A DNA stretch of 33,601 bases from Priapulus caudatus (Eukaryota; Priapulida; Priapulimorpha; Priapulimorphida; Priapulidae), in the NCBI RefSeq assembly GCF_000485595.1, contig NW_014577870.1:115109-148709 (forward strand), read 5' to 3'. The position numbers and the translations under genes are program-made. Of this stretch, positions 8,650 to 16,565 are shown piece by piece. The notes below the pieces were generated by a model that ran no database searches, was not told the DNA's origin, and saw only the letters and a list, made by a program, of their open reading frames with translations. Position 1 is the first letter of the stretch. Each line of letters begins with the position of its first letter.

Positions 8650-11600
8650 CTGAATAGTGAAGCAATGTGAGAGTTACAGGCTTTGTACGAACAGCGCACA
8701 TTAGTTAGAATAAGCTACGGAGCCATTAGACTCGCAGGGGTGTCAAACATACGGCCCGCGGGCCGGATCCGGCCCGCGAGATGATTTGATCAGGCCCGCG
8801 ACATGTAGAGCATAAATCTCTGAGTATGTCAAAAAAAAAAGTAAGTCTCTAGCCCATTCCTGTGATGAGTTATGATTTTTTAAAGAAATAACCAAAATGC
8901 TCATTCCAGCAAAATGTATTCACTCAACTCTATTTGAGTCATTGTTAATGAATGTGGGAAATGCAGTTTTATTCAATTCCATTGGCCTATCTGTTGAATA
9001 AATGTTGTGCTAATCAATAGATCTTTTGTGCGTCCGTGATTATGTAGGCCTTACACATGTAGGCTGAATGTAAAGCATAGCTACTTTGAAAAACAAAGCT
9101 AAAGATTTGCGAGTTGACGTAGCGTTATTTTGCCCCATTATTTTACTGCCGGCCCACTTGAGATCAGATCGCGCCAGTGGAGGCCATGAACCAAAATGAG
9201 TTTGACACCCGCCTTGCAGTGGAATTAGAGTGTCAATAGCTAATAACACCTTGCTACACTCTATGTATTATTAGCTCTTTGGATGTATTTGTTATTAACA
9301 ATTCATTTGCAAATTGCGCGCGTGTGTTGTGTGCGTTGCCCTTGCGCGAGTTGTGTGCGTTGCTCCTGCGTGTGTTGTATGCGTGCCCTCCTGTGCTGTG
9401 TTGTGTGCGTGCTCCTGCGTGTGTTGTTATGCGTGCTCCTTGTGCTGTTGTGTACGTGCTCTGTGTGTGTACGTGCCTACCTGCCGCGTTGTGCGTGTAC
9501 GTGCTCCTGTGTGCTTGTGCGTGCTCGCTACGTGCTCCTGGTGTGTTGTTGTGCGTGCTGTGTGACCGTGCCTCCTGCGCGTGTTGTGTGCAGTGCTCTT
9601 CCTGGCGCGTGTGCGTGTACGTGCTCCTGTGTGTGTTGCTGCTGCGTGCTCCTGCGCGTGTTGTGTGCGTGCCTCCTGCGCGTGTTGTGTGCGTGGCTCC
9701 TGCGCGTGTGCGTGCTCCTGCGCGGTGCGTTGTACCGTGCTCCTGTGTGTTGTTGTGGCGTTGCTGCGGCGTGTGTGGGTGCCTCCTGTTGTGTGTTGGT
9801 ACGCGCTGCCTGCGCTGTGTTGTGTCGCGTGCTGCGGCGTGCTGTGCGTGCTCCTGTTGTGTTGTGTGCGTGTTGTTGGTTGTGTACGCTGCCCCTGTGT
9901 GCTGTTGTGGCTGTGTGCGTTGGCGGTTGTTGCGTGCCTCCTGTGTGTGTTGTGTGCTGCTCCTGGTGTGTGTTGCTGTGCGTGCTCCTGTGTGTTTGTG
10001 CTGCGTGCCTCCTGCGTGTGTGTTGTTGCGCTGCTCCTGTGCCGTGATTGTGTGCGCTGCTCCTGTGTGTGTTGTGTTGCGTGCTCCTGTGTGTGTTGTG
10101 TGCGCGCCCTCCTGTGCCTGTGTTGTGTGCGTGCTCCTGCGTGTGTGCGTGCTGCGTGTTGTTGTGGCGCTGAACCTCCGTGTGCTGTTGTGTGCCGTGC
10201 TCGCGCTACGTGTTGCGTGCGGCTCCTGTATGTGTTGTGTGCGTGCTCCTGCGTGTGGTGCGTGTGTGCGTGCTGCGCTGTTGTGTTGCGTGCTCCTGCT
10301 TTTTTTATGTGTTGTGTGCGTGCCTCCTGCGCGTGTGCGTGTACTCGTGCTCCTGTGCTGCTGTTGTGTGCGTGCTCCTGTTGTGTGTGTGTGCGTGCTC
10401 CTCCGTGTGTTGTGCTACGTCTACTGCGCGTGTTGTGTGCGTGCTCCTTGCGTGTGTTGTGTGCGTGGCTTCCTGTTGTTTGTGCGTGCTCCTGCGCTGT
10501 GTTGTGTGCGTGCCTCTGCGGTGTGTTGTATGCGCTGCGCTCCTGTGCGTGTGTTGTGTACGTGCTCCTGCGGTGTTGTTACGTGCTCCTGCGGATGTTT
10601 GTGCTGCGTGCTCCTGTGTGTGTTGGTGGCGTGCTCCTGTGTTGTTGTGCTGCGTGTTGTGTGCGTGCTGCTGCCGTGTGTGCGTTGCTCCTGCCCCGCT
10701 GTAGTGCCGTGGCTGCGTGTCCTGCCGTGTGTTGTCGTGCCTGTGCAGTGTGCCTAAGGATTACATTACGTGCGTGCGTGCTCCGTGCGTGCGTCGCGTG
10801 CGTGCGTAGCCGCTGCAGCTGCGTGAGTGCCCGTGCATTCGTCGTTCGTTAGTCCATCGTTCGTTCTCTTGTGGCATGCGTGCGTGAACCGCAGTTCGAG
10901 CCCTGCTGTGCACGATCTTACGTGAGCATGCCTGCTGCTGATGCAGACTGCCCACGTGCGCTGAAGATAACATCTATAGAGCATCAAACAGTATCAAGAC
11001 GCTGCGCTATTCGACGACCACGCAGCATCTAGCTGCGGTGCTAACTGGTCGTATGTTATATACGCCACCTTGCTTTTCAGTGTCCGGTATAGATCATTCA
11101 CCATCAGGTGCTTGACAACTGCCATGTGGACCGAACACGCCGCGCGTGGAGTGCTGACTCCCCGTTCTCTAAAGATCAAAAGGACCATTCGCGATAAAAA
11201 AATTCCCTCCCAGCTGTTAATGTCGCTTATATGTGTTTATATTGGTATAGATCGTATTTATATGTTGCTATATAATGTATTTATATGTTGCTATATATGT
11301 ATTTATATGTACTTATATGTGCTTATCTCTCACCTCTAGCGCTCATGGTTAGGCCCGTACTTGCACGAGTTCTTCCACGCCACTCTAGCTTGCCTTGCTG
11401 CGCGGCCTGAACAACGGAGTGGCGCCATCCTGCGGCCGGAATAAGGCCGGTGTCAACAAGGTGTATTTATTCGGAATACAAAAACGCAAGCCCTAAACAC
11501 CCCCCCCCTCCCACACACACACACACACAAAAGCCATGTACCCATGTGAAGGTAAGTTCGCGAAGAGCATGATTATATATAACGCCGACAAGACCATTTT

Positions 11601-13223
11601 TACCAGGAGGATTAGGGTTTGGATTAGGGTTAGGGTTAGGGTTAGGTTTAGGGTTAGGATTAGGTTTAGGGCTAGAGTTAAGTTTAGGTTTAGGGAACCT
11701 TAGGGTTAGAATTAGGTTTAGGGTTAGGTTTAGGGTTAGGGTTAGGATTAGGATTAGGTTTAAGGTTAGTTTTAGGATTAGGATTAGGGTTAGGGTTAGG
11801 ATTAGGGTTAGGGTTAGGATTAGGGTTAGGTTTAGGGTTAGGGTTGTCTTCATCCAAAGAACAGATTTGACATGGCTATGTATTGAACTGATGAGCGCGT
11901 ATAAAGAAAATAGGAGCGTTGGTTGGTGCATTCAGCCGTCAGCCCGTCACCACCATCTGCCCGAACACAGTGCTTCACATCAGCGCTTCCAACGGGTGAT
12001 CAAGTGCACCAGCCTTTATGCTGTAAATCACAGTTGTGTGGACGCCTCGGTGCATCTACTTCTAGAGAGACACATCGCAGCCGTGTCGCTGCAACAGCTG
12101 CTAGTGACTGAAGCACAATGACACACGCGTCCGCCTTCACGCGCAGACGCCTTCCCTTCCTCCATAGGCGTGCTACATGTAGCATTGAGGGACCTACTCA
12201 CCTTCCTACAGACACCTTCGTTTTGTGGGCGTAGTACATGTAGCATCGAGGAACCTACTAGCCTTCTAACACTGTGACAGACGCCTTTCTTCTGTGGGCG
12301 TAGTACATGTAGCATTGAGTAATGTAATACCATTTACAGACACCCTCCCTGTGTAGGCCTAGTAGGTCTACATGTAGCATTGAAGGACCAACTGATGTTG
12401 TTACAGACACCATCCTTCTGTGGGCGTAGTACATGTAGCATTGAAGGATAAACTAACCTTCCTACAGACGCCTTCCCTCTGCGGGTCGCGTATGCGGCGA
12501 CCGACTCACCTCTCTGCAGCAGTCGACGTCGGAGCCATTCGAAAGTAGTTCCCTGACGATGGCGGCGTGGCCCATCTGCGCACTGATCCACACCGGACTC
12601 GCACCGTCCTGCTTTTTTAACACAGCGAGAAAGAAAGATGGCGTCACGTGAGCATGGGTGGTGGCGTTGCGATCGCGAGGAGTCGGCGCGTACTTTTTTT
12701 TAACAACCGGTGTCTCAGCTGCTGGCGTTCTCACAATTCGTTGCAGCAATTTAAAGAAGTGATGATCGAAGGTTAGGTGCGCATGCGCGTAAGATGATGC
12801 CGCTGTTTTCGCTGCTACATGAGCAGCGACAGATTACAGCCACTTAGATGTAAACGAGTTGCCATGTTTCTTGCTGGCACGAACACCAGGGGGCGGGCGT
12901 GCTATTTACGATCGATGGCGTAATGGCGCGGCCGTCGAGAAAAAAAACTAGAATTTAACGATGCTTTTAGTGGCGATACTCATGTCGAGTGAATAATAAC
13001 CCACAACGCAGCCAAAGCGTGGCGGGGAGAGAGATGTTGGGAGACCGAGAGAAAGTGTGTGTGTGTGTGTGTGTGTGTGTGTTGTGTGTGTGTGTGGTGT
13101 GGTGTTTGTGTGCCGCGTAGGCGTGCGTGCTGCGATGCGTGGCGTGCGTGCGGCGTGCGTGCGGTGCGTGCCCAGGCGGTCGGAGCGTGCGTGGTAGAGG
13201 TGGGTGAGAGATGAGACGAGAGA

Positions 13224-13259
<36 letters not shown>

Positions 13260-13353
13260 AAGTGCGCCATGTGCGTGGAAGGGGGAGAGAGGAAATAGAA
13301 CGGGGAAGCGAGAAACAGGCATAACAGAGCGCACGCGGCCTCGCGCAGCTCGC

Positions 13354-13393
<40 letters not shown>

Positions 13394-15939
13394 GAGAGCG
13401 CGAAAGAGAAAGGGCGGAGGCAGGAAGGAGGAAGAAGGAGAGAAACATGAGGGGCGAAGTACACTTCTGATCTGTCTATATCCAACTCCATCTAGTTCAG
13501 CAGATCTGGCCCCGCCTGGCGGCGATTCATTTGATTGGCGACATATGAGCGCCACGAACACAAGCATTCGATTGTCAGGCGACTGACGCTCTCTTACTTA
13601 CTTTGGCGCTGGTGATTGAGCTTTCGTCCCTTAGATATGAGGTATTTCACGAGCTTCAAGTGACAAGTTCTGACTGGCGATTGAACAGAGTCGTGGGCTC
13701 CAATATCCTAGAAGCACAGCAAGGAGAGAGTACGCGAGATATATCGTAGGAGCATATAACCGTCGCGAGAGAGAGATAAACGACAAGAGAGAGAGAGGTG
13801 AGAGAGGAAGGGAAACGGCACGCAGCGTAGACGGAATATATAGCGAGGGAGAGAGAAAGCGTGAGCGAGGCGAATATAGAGAGGGAGATGGAAAAGCGCG
13901 AGCGAGACGATAGGGGAGGAGAAAGAGAGTGGATTCACTCACGAAACGAAGGGATTGATAAAGAGAGAGAGAGCGGAAGAGAGCGAGCAGCGAAAAGAGA
14001 GAGAGAGGCGAGGGAGAAGAAGAGAGAGAGGAGAGAGAGAGAGCGCAGAGAGAGAGAGAGATGAGCGCGCGTGAAAAAAGAGAAGAGAGAGAGAGAAAAG
14101 AGAGAGAGAGACAGAGAGAGAGAGAGAGATGGGAGAGAGAGAGAGACGGCGGCAAGTCGCAGAGCGAGAGGCCAGAGAGACGCAGAGAGAGAGCAGCGCG
14201 CGCAGGGCGCGACGAGAGAGAGAGTGATCGAGCGGGCATGAAAAGATAAAGAGAGAGAGAGAGACGAGGAAGAGAGAGAGAGCAGAGTGAGCGCGCGATA
14301 AAGGGCAGGGTGAGTGAGACAGACGAGCCATGTATAGCAGAACGACTGCGGTACGCTTCCGGAATACCGACCAATTCGATAGCAAGTCTGCCCAACAAAC
14401 GCGGATAGGCGCGAACGAGTTTATTTCCAGCACAGTATAACAGATACGAGACAGCAAAATCATGGCAACGCCAATTTAATCACGCTAAAGAACGTAGCGC
14501 AAATCTATCAAACTATCCGAACTATGGTAAAGAAACCTAGGGCGAAATCGTAAGCCCCGGCGACGGTCGGCAGACGGACTTTAGAGACGTCGGAACATCG
14601 GACTTTAAGACGGTCGGCGGGCAGGCTTGAGCTCTGCAAGGCTGCTCGTACATGCGGATCGTGAAGAACGACGGAGAGGAGATGTGTGATTAGGTGACAT
14701 CCGATGCGGAGCCGCGCTTGTCCGTCCGCTGCGCTGGCGCGCTATCGCTTGCTCCAGATTACCCGGTTATTAAATTACTCTAGATGTAAATACTCGGCTA
14801 CTGTGTGCTGTGTGGGCTGTCCATTAGCCGCGCCCCCCCGCCCCGGCTTCGTGTGTGTGTGGTGGGGGAGGGGGAGGGGCGAGTGCATGCATAGCGACGT
14901 TACGCTCTGAATTAGTACGTGACGAGTTTTGTCATAAATTGGTCGCGCATACGCGACAATCGCGAACGCTTCTAGAGCCAGAAAGTTAATATGTTCGTGC
15001 CGTCTAGTTGGAGCGTTTCGTCTAGAGAACAATGACATGCTGCAGTTTATTCGCATCGTTCTGTATCATAATTGCAATAATTTCGCGGGTTGCGTAGCTA
15101 GGAACGCCCTGTGAGGGGGTGATAAAAGCGAAAGTGATAGCGAGAATGGTAACGGGACACACGAGGCAACTAACTATAGACGGGACCCGTCATCGTGTTG
15201 CAACGGTCAGCCGACGCGCACGGCTGGACGACTTACGGCCATCTCGGCATGAATATCCGCCCCTCTCTTCAACATCTCTCCACGACTTCGATGTGATTGC
15301 ACTGAAGCTAGGCTAAAAACAGCGTGTACCTCCATACTGTACACGACAACCAGTTGGCTGATAAACCGGCGATCGCGATCACGCCCGCCCCCTGGTGGAG
15401 GTTGTAAGACTAACGCAATGAGAAACTGTTGGTCAACCAACCATATGCCTCCACATACAGCTAAGCTAGAATTGGCGAATAGTGTGTAGAACGTACGACT
15501 GTCGTACATGATTAAGATGCCCTTAAGGTAATCCTTTCTTTAAATGTCAGGCCTAAGCTACGAGTTCTTACTATAAAATAGTATGGGCTAAATATACAAA
15601 TTAAGAATGTTTCAGAGTGCGCCCCCACACCCTCAGCCGATGGCAGCACAACTCCGCGGGAAGTGTGGGAGATTTAATTATTACACAGGAGACGGCCGGA
15701 GTCTGTGACCGGCCCTCGGTTTGAACCCAATAGAAAACATATAGGATGTCTCGCATAATTATATTTCTATTGTTTGAGCCCCGGTAAGATGAGGGCAGGA
15801 GCGACATGGCAGCAGCAGTAGTAGTAGTACGTAGCGTAGCTGCCGTATTCTATGGTCGTCCGCTGTCCAGATAGCAGTCGAACCGATGTCGATGAAAAGC
15901 CTCCCTTGTGCCGCGAAGACAGGCGCAACACGTTCCCGT
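8533..15939 (-). CDS. ANKRD29: ANKRD29-like ankyrin-repeat protein, 3' part of gene (copy A)
   Basis: Seen: six minus-strand exons in order 15836-15939, 15237-15336, 12510-12608, 11334-11429, 11069-11166 and 8533-8649. Each is one ankyrin repeat of 32-33 residues (the last a degenerate capping repeat plus tail), each flanked by AG and GT. In this copy only 12510-12608 and 8533-8649 are free of frameshifts; the other four are readable in copy B. Repeat hallmarks are visible, e.g. DGASPVWISAQMGH, DGATPLFKAAHKGN, NGESALHAAALFGH. Known: human ANKRD29 is about 301 residues, made almost wholly of ankyrin repeats, with no settled function. Inference: the order and signatures of the repeats (SQMGH-like, then KAAxKG-like of 32 residues, then SALHAA, then a short degenerate cap) match that protein. 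The first exons are outside the contig. No enzymatic domain is seen; a protein-binding scaffold role is generic to the fold. Confidence 0.82.
8735..9216. mobile_element. hAT-like non-autonomous element (MITE) 85 bp from the last ankyrin exon
   Basis: Seen: the left end CAGGGGTGTCAAAC (8735-8748) and the right end GTTTGACACCCGCCTTG (9200-9216) are inverted repeats of each other. Next to the left end is the palindromic GCCCGCGGGCCGGATCCGGC. There is no transposase ORF. Known: CAGGGGTGTCAAAC ends with GGCCCGCGGGCC are typical of a widespread hAT-derived repeat family in animals. Copy B version: 26177-26663, whose right end reads ACCCCCTG. A clear 8-bp target duplication cannot be fixed because of base errors. 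Confidence 0.78.
9310..10760 (+). repeat. GT-rich 23-bp minisatellite in the last ankyrin intron
   Basis: Degenerate tandem units of about 23 bp with core GCGTGCTCCTGTGTGTGTTG. The unit has no stop codon in several frames and is not a multiple of three, which produces long Cys/Val/Leu/Arg-rich open frames in overlapping frames that are not genes. The block 9430-10457 appears identical to 26886-27913 in copy B. Confidence 0.9.
10770..10875 (+). repeat. CGTG/CGTT simple-repeat tract
   Basis: GTGCGTGCGTG-type runs followed by CATTCGTCGTTCGTTAG-type tetranucleotides, continuous with the 23-bp minisatellite. Copy B version: 28148-28255. Confidence 0.75.
11069..11166 (-). CDS. ANKRD29: ANKRD29-like exon, SALHAA repeat (copy A, damaged)
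   Basis: The same exon as the clean 28405-28503 in copy B, here 98 rather than 99 bp with internal indels. The segment MAVVKHLMVN is still readable. Confidence 0.75.
11221..11327 (+). repeat. 21-bp AT-rich tandem repeat
   Basis: Units of ATGTATTTATATGTGCTATAT (21 bp), about three to four copies, clearest in copy B at 28583-28655. It lies immediately beyond the ankyrin donor at 11333. Confidence 0.7.
11334..11429 (-). CDS. ANKRD29: ANKRD29-like exon, KAAHKG repeat (copy A, damaged)
   Basis: Counterpart of 28664-28759. The length is 96 bp in both copies, but compensating indels here break the frame after DGATPL. The acceptor (CCGCAG) and donor (GTGAGA) are retained. Confidence 0.75.
11506..11529 (+). 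repeat. CA microsatellite next to a C run
   Basis: CCCCCCCC then (AC)n. Copy B version near 28826-28856. Confidence 0.75.
11611..11846 (+). repeat. Interstitial telomere-like array (TTAGGG)n, degenerate
   Basis: About 235 bp of TTAGGG mixed with TTAGGA, TTAGGTTTAGGG and similar variants, all in one orientation, inside an ankyrin-gene intron. The equivalent in copy B is 28943-29194, noisier. The variant mix marks it as an old internal array rather than an active chromosome end. Confidence 0.9.
12165..12480 (+). repeat. 61-69 bp minisatellite adjoining an ankyrin splice donor
   Basis: Five units, each with TACATGTAGCATTGARGGA (start positions near 12172, 12233, 12302, 12368, 12429; spacing 61-69 bp) followed by TACAGACRCCTTCC and GTGGGCGTAG. 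The array begins about 30 bp from the donor of exon 12510-12608. Some units read AAGGTGAGTAG on the minus strand, a good donor-like string. Copy B version: about 29560-29870. Confidence 0.85.
12510..12608 (-). CDS. ANKRD29: ANKRD29-like exon, SAQMGH repeat (intact)
   Basis: Exactly 33 codons between (minus) acceptor AAAAAGCAG and donor GTGAGT. It reads DGASPVWISAQMGHAAIVRE then LLSNGSDVDCCRE, a textbook ankyrin repeat with the helix-turn-helix Leu pattern. It starts and ends in phase 0. The acceptor has a weak pyrimidine tract. The copy B version (29927-30030) is frameshifted. Confidence 0.88.
12884..12901 (+). promoter_or_regulatory. CTCF-like motif, forward
   Basis: CACCAGGGGGCGGGCGTG. Known: the CTCF core is close to CCACCAGGGGGCGC. 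The same 18 bases occur inverted at 15380-15397. Copy B version at 30338-30354 has indels. A motif match only. Confidence 0.4.
13056..13105 (+). repeat. GT microsatellite
   Basis: (GT)n of about 50 bp with single T and G interruptions, at the left edge of the block that is identical in both copies. Copy B version: 30516-30575. Confidence 0.9.
13210..14300 (+). repeat. GA-rich (purine) low-complexity tract in an ankyrin intron
   Basis: Repeated (GA)n runs (e.g. 13218-13258, 13364-13392, 13960-14300) interspersed with CGAGCG-type spacers. Minus-strand translations are Ser/Leu-rich and plus-strand ones Arg/Glu-rich artefacts. Positions 13079-13973 appear identical to 30549-31443; beyond that copy A is about 240 bp longer than copy B. 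Confidence 0.88.
14301..15236. other. Intron DNA without recognised gene
   Basis: Between the GA tract and exon 15237-15336. It includes a short CGGACTTTAGAGACGTCGG tandem near 14575-14610 (clearer in copy B, 31804-31845) and a GT/G-run at 14850-14880. A further ankyrin exon is expected between 12609 and 15236 by comparison with ANKRD29, but I do not see one. Confidence 0.6.
15237..15336 (-). CDS. ANKRD29: ANKRD29-like exon, ADIHAEM repeat (copy A, damaged)
   Basis: Counterpart of the clean 32424-32522. The segment EMLKRGADIHAEMA and the donor GTAAGT are intact; the 5' half has frameshifting indels. Confidence 0.75.
15380..15397 (-). promoter_or_regulatory. CTCF-like motif, reverse
   Basis: On minus this reads CACCAGGGGGCGGGCGTG preceded by C, giving CCACCAGGGGGCG. 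It faces the motif at 12884. Copy B version: 32560-32576. Confidence 0.42.
15836..15939 (-). CDS. ANKRD29: ANKRD29-like exon, FAAQGG repeat (copy A, damaged)
   Basis: Counterpart of 32982-33080. The length is about 104 rather than 99 bp because of single-base insertions, so the repeat is read only in pieces. Confidence 0.7.
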
Positions 15940-15976
15940 CTACACAAACATATCACCCGTCACAGTGAGATTTACC

Positions 15977-16076
15977 CGGGAGGGACACAAGGCGGGATAA
16001 GGCGCGGAGAAGGTCAGCGAGGGGCTGCGGTTGCGAGGGGGGCATAGCCTGTGCAGGGGTGATAGGAAGTTCAAGA
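15977..16076. other. Contig A end, no longer matching copy B
   Basis: After GAGATTTACC the two copies diverge abruptly (copy B continues GCAATTTACG at 33118). The last 100 bp of contig A is G-rich and unrecognised. It may be low-quality contig-end sequence or true haplotype divergence. Confidence 0.6.
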
Positions 16077-16101
16077 NNNNNNNNNNNNNNNNNNNNNNNN
16101 N
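16077..16101. other. Assembly gap, 25 N
   Basis: Exactly 25 unknown bases, a placeholder joining two contigs that carry the same locus. Confidence 0.98.
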
Positions 16102-16565
16102 TGTCACCACGAAAAATGGATCGGCAAAACGCAAAATCATCGGGCTTTTATAACACTATTTATCTACATGGGACATCTCACCTATTATTTTGAACACTTT
16201 ACACAACTTGTTACACCATGTATTTATCCTTTTATTCACAAAGTAAGCCGCACTGGCCATTTCATTTGAACGAAGTGGCGCTGCGCACGCGTGTGACGTT
16301 ACCGGATAACATCTACGCAAAACACAATGGGCAGCTATGGGGCATGTAATATACAATACGGTGACGTCAGCTTGGTCCACGCCACTTCGTTTCGAAATGA
16401 AAATGCCAGTGAGTGCTTACTTTGTGCCGAATAAAAGCATAAATACATGGTTGTAAAGTTGCTGTAAAGTGTTCAAAAAGCATAGGTGAGATGGTCCATG
16501 TATTCATAAATAAGTGTTAAAAAAGCCCGATGATTTGCGTTTTGCAATCCATTTTTGGGTGGTCG
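16102..16565. repeat. Foldback palindrome at the start of contig B
   Basis: The left arm (16102 to about 16285) is the reverse complement of the right arm (about 16378-16565), with an approximately 92-bp spacer whose edges also pair (GACGTTACCG versus CGGTGACGTC). The left arm runs right up to the gap. Positions 1-115 of contig A match the right arm in sequence. It is either a chimeric self-complementary read or a genuine inverted repeat. Confidence 0.85.

Noticed and set aside
9310-10760. CRISPR-like array
   Set aside because: 23-bp contiguous tandem units with no unique spacers, in animal DNA; it is a minisatellite.
9279-10852. Cys/Val/Leu/Arg-rich open frames up to 492 residues (also 26724-28368)
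   Set aside because: They translate the 23-bp GT-rich minisatellite in several overlapping frames; no domain, no splice or codon evidence.
11467-11931. Leu/Thr/Asn-rich 154-residue minus-strand frame
   Set aside because: Reads through the TTAGGG-like array.
11950-12090. Plus-strand ankyrin-like string (NTVLHISASNG, then TSLYAVNHSCVDASVHLLLE)
   Set aside because: The two pieces are in different frames, spaced about half a repeat apart and opposite in strand to the ankyrin gene; copy B does not support it. Possibly a relic, but not supportable.
12948-14463. Ser/Leu-rich minus-strand and Arg/Glu-rich plus-strand open frames (also 30403-31710)
   Set aside because: Translations of GA and GT microsatellites; they fall inside an ankyrin intron.
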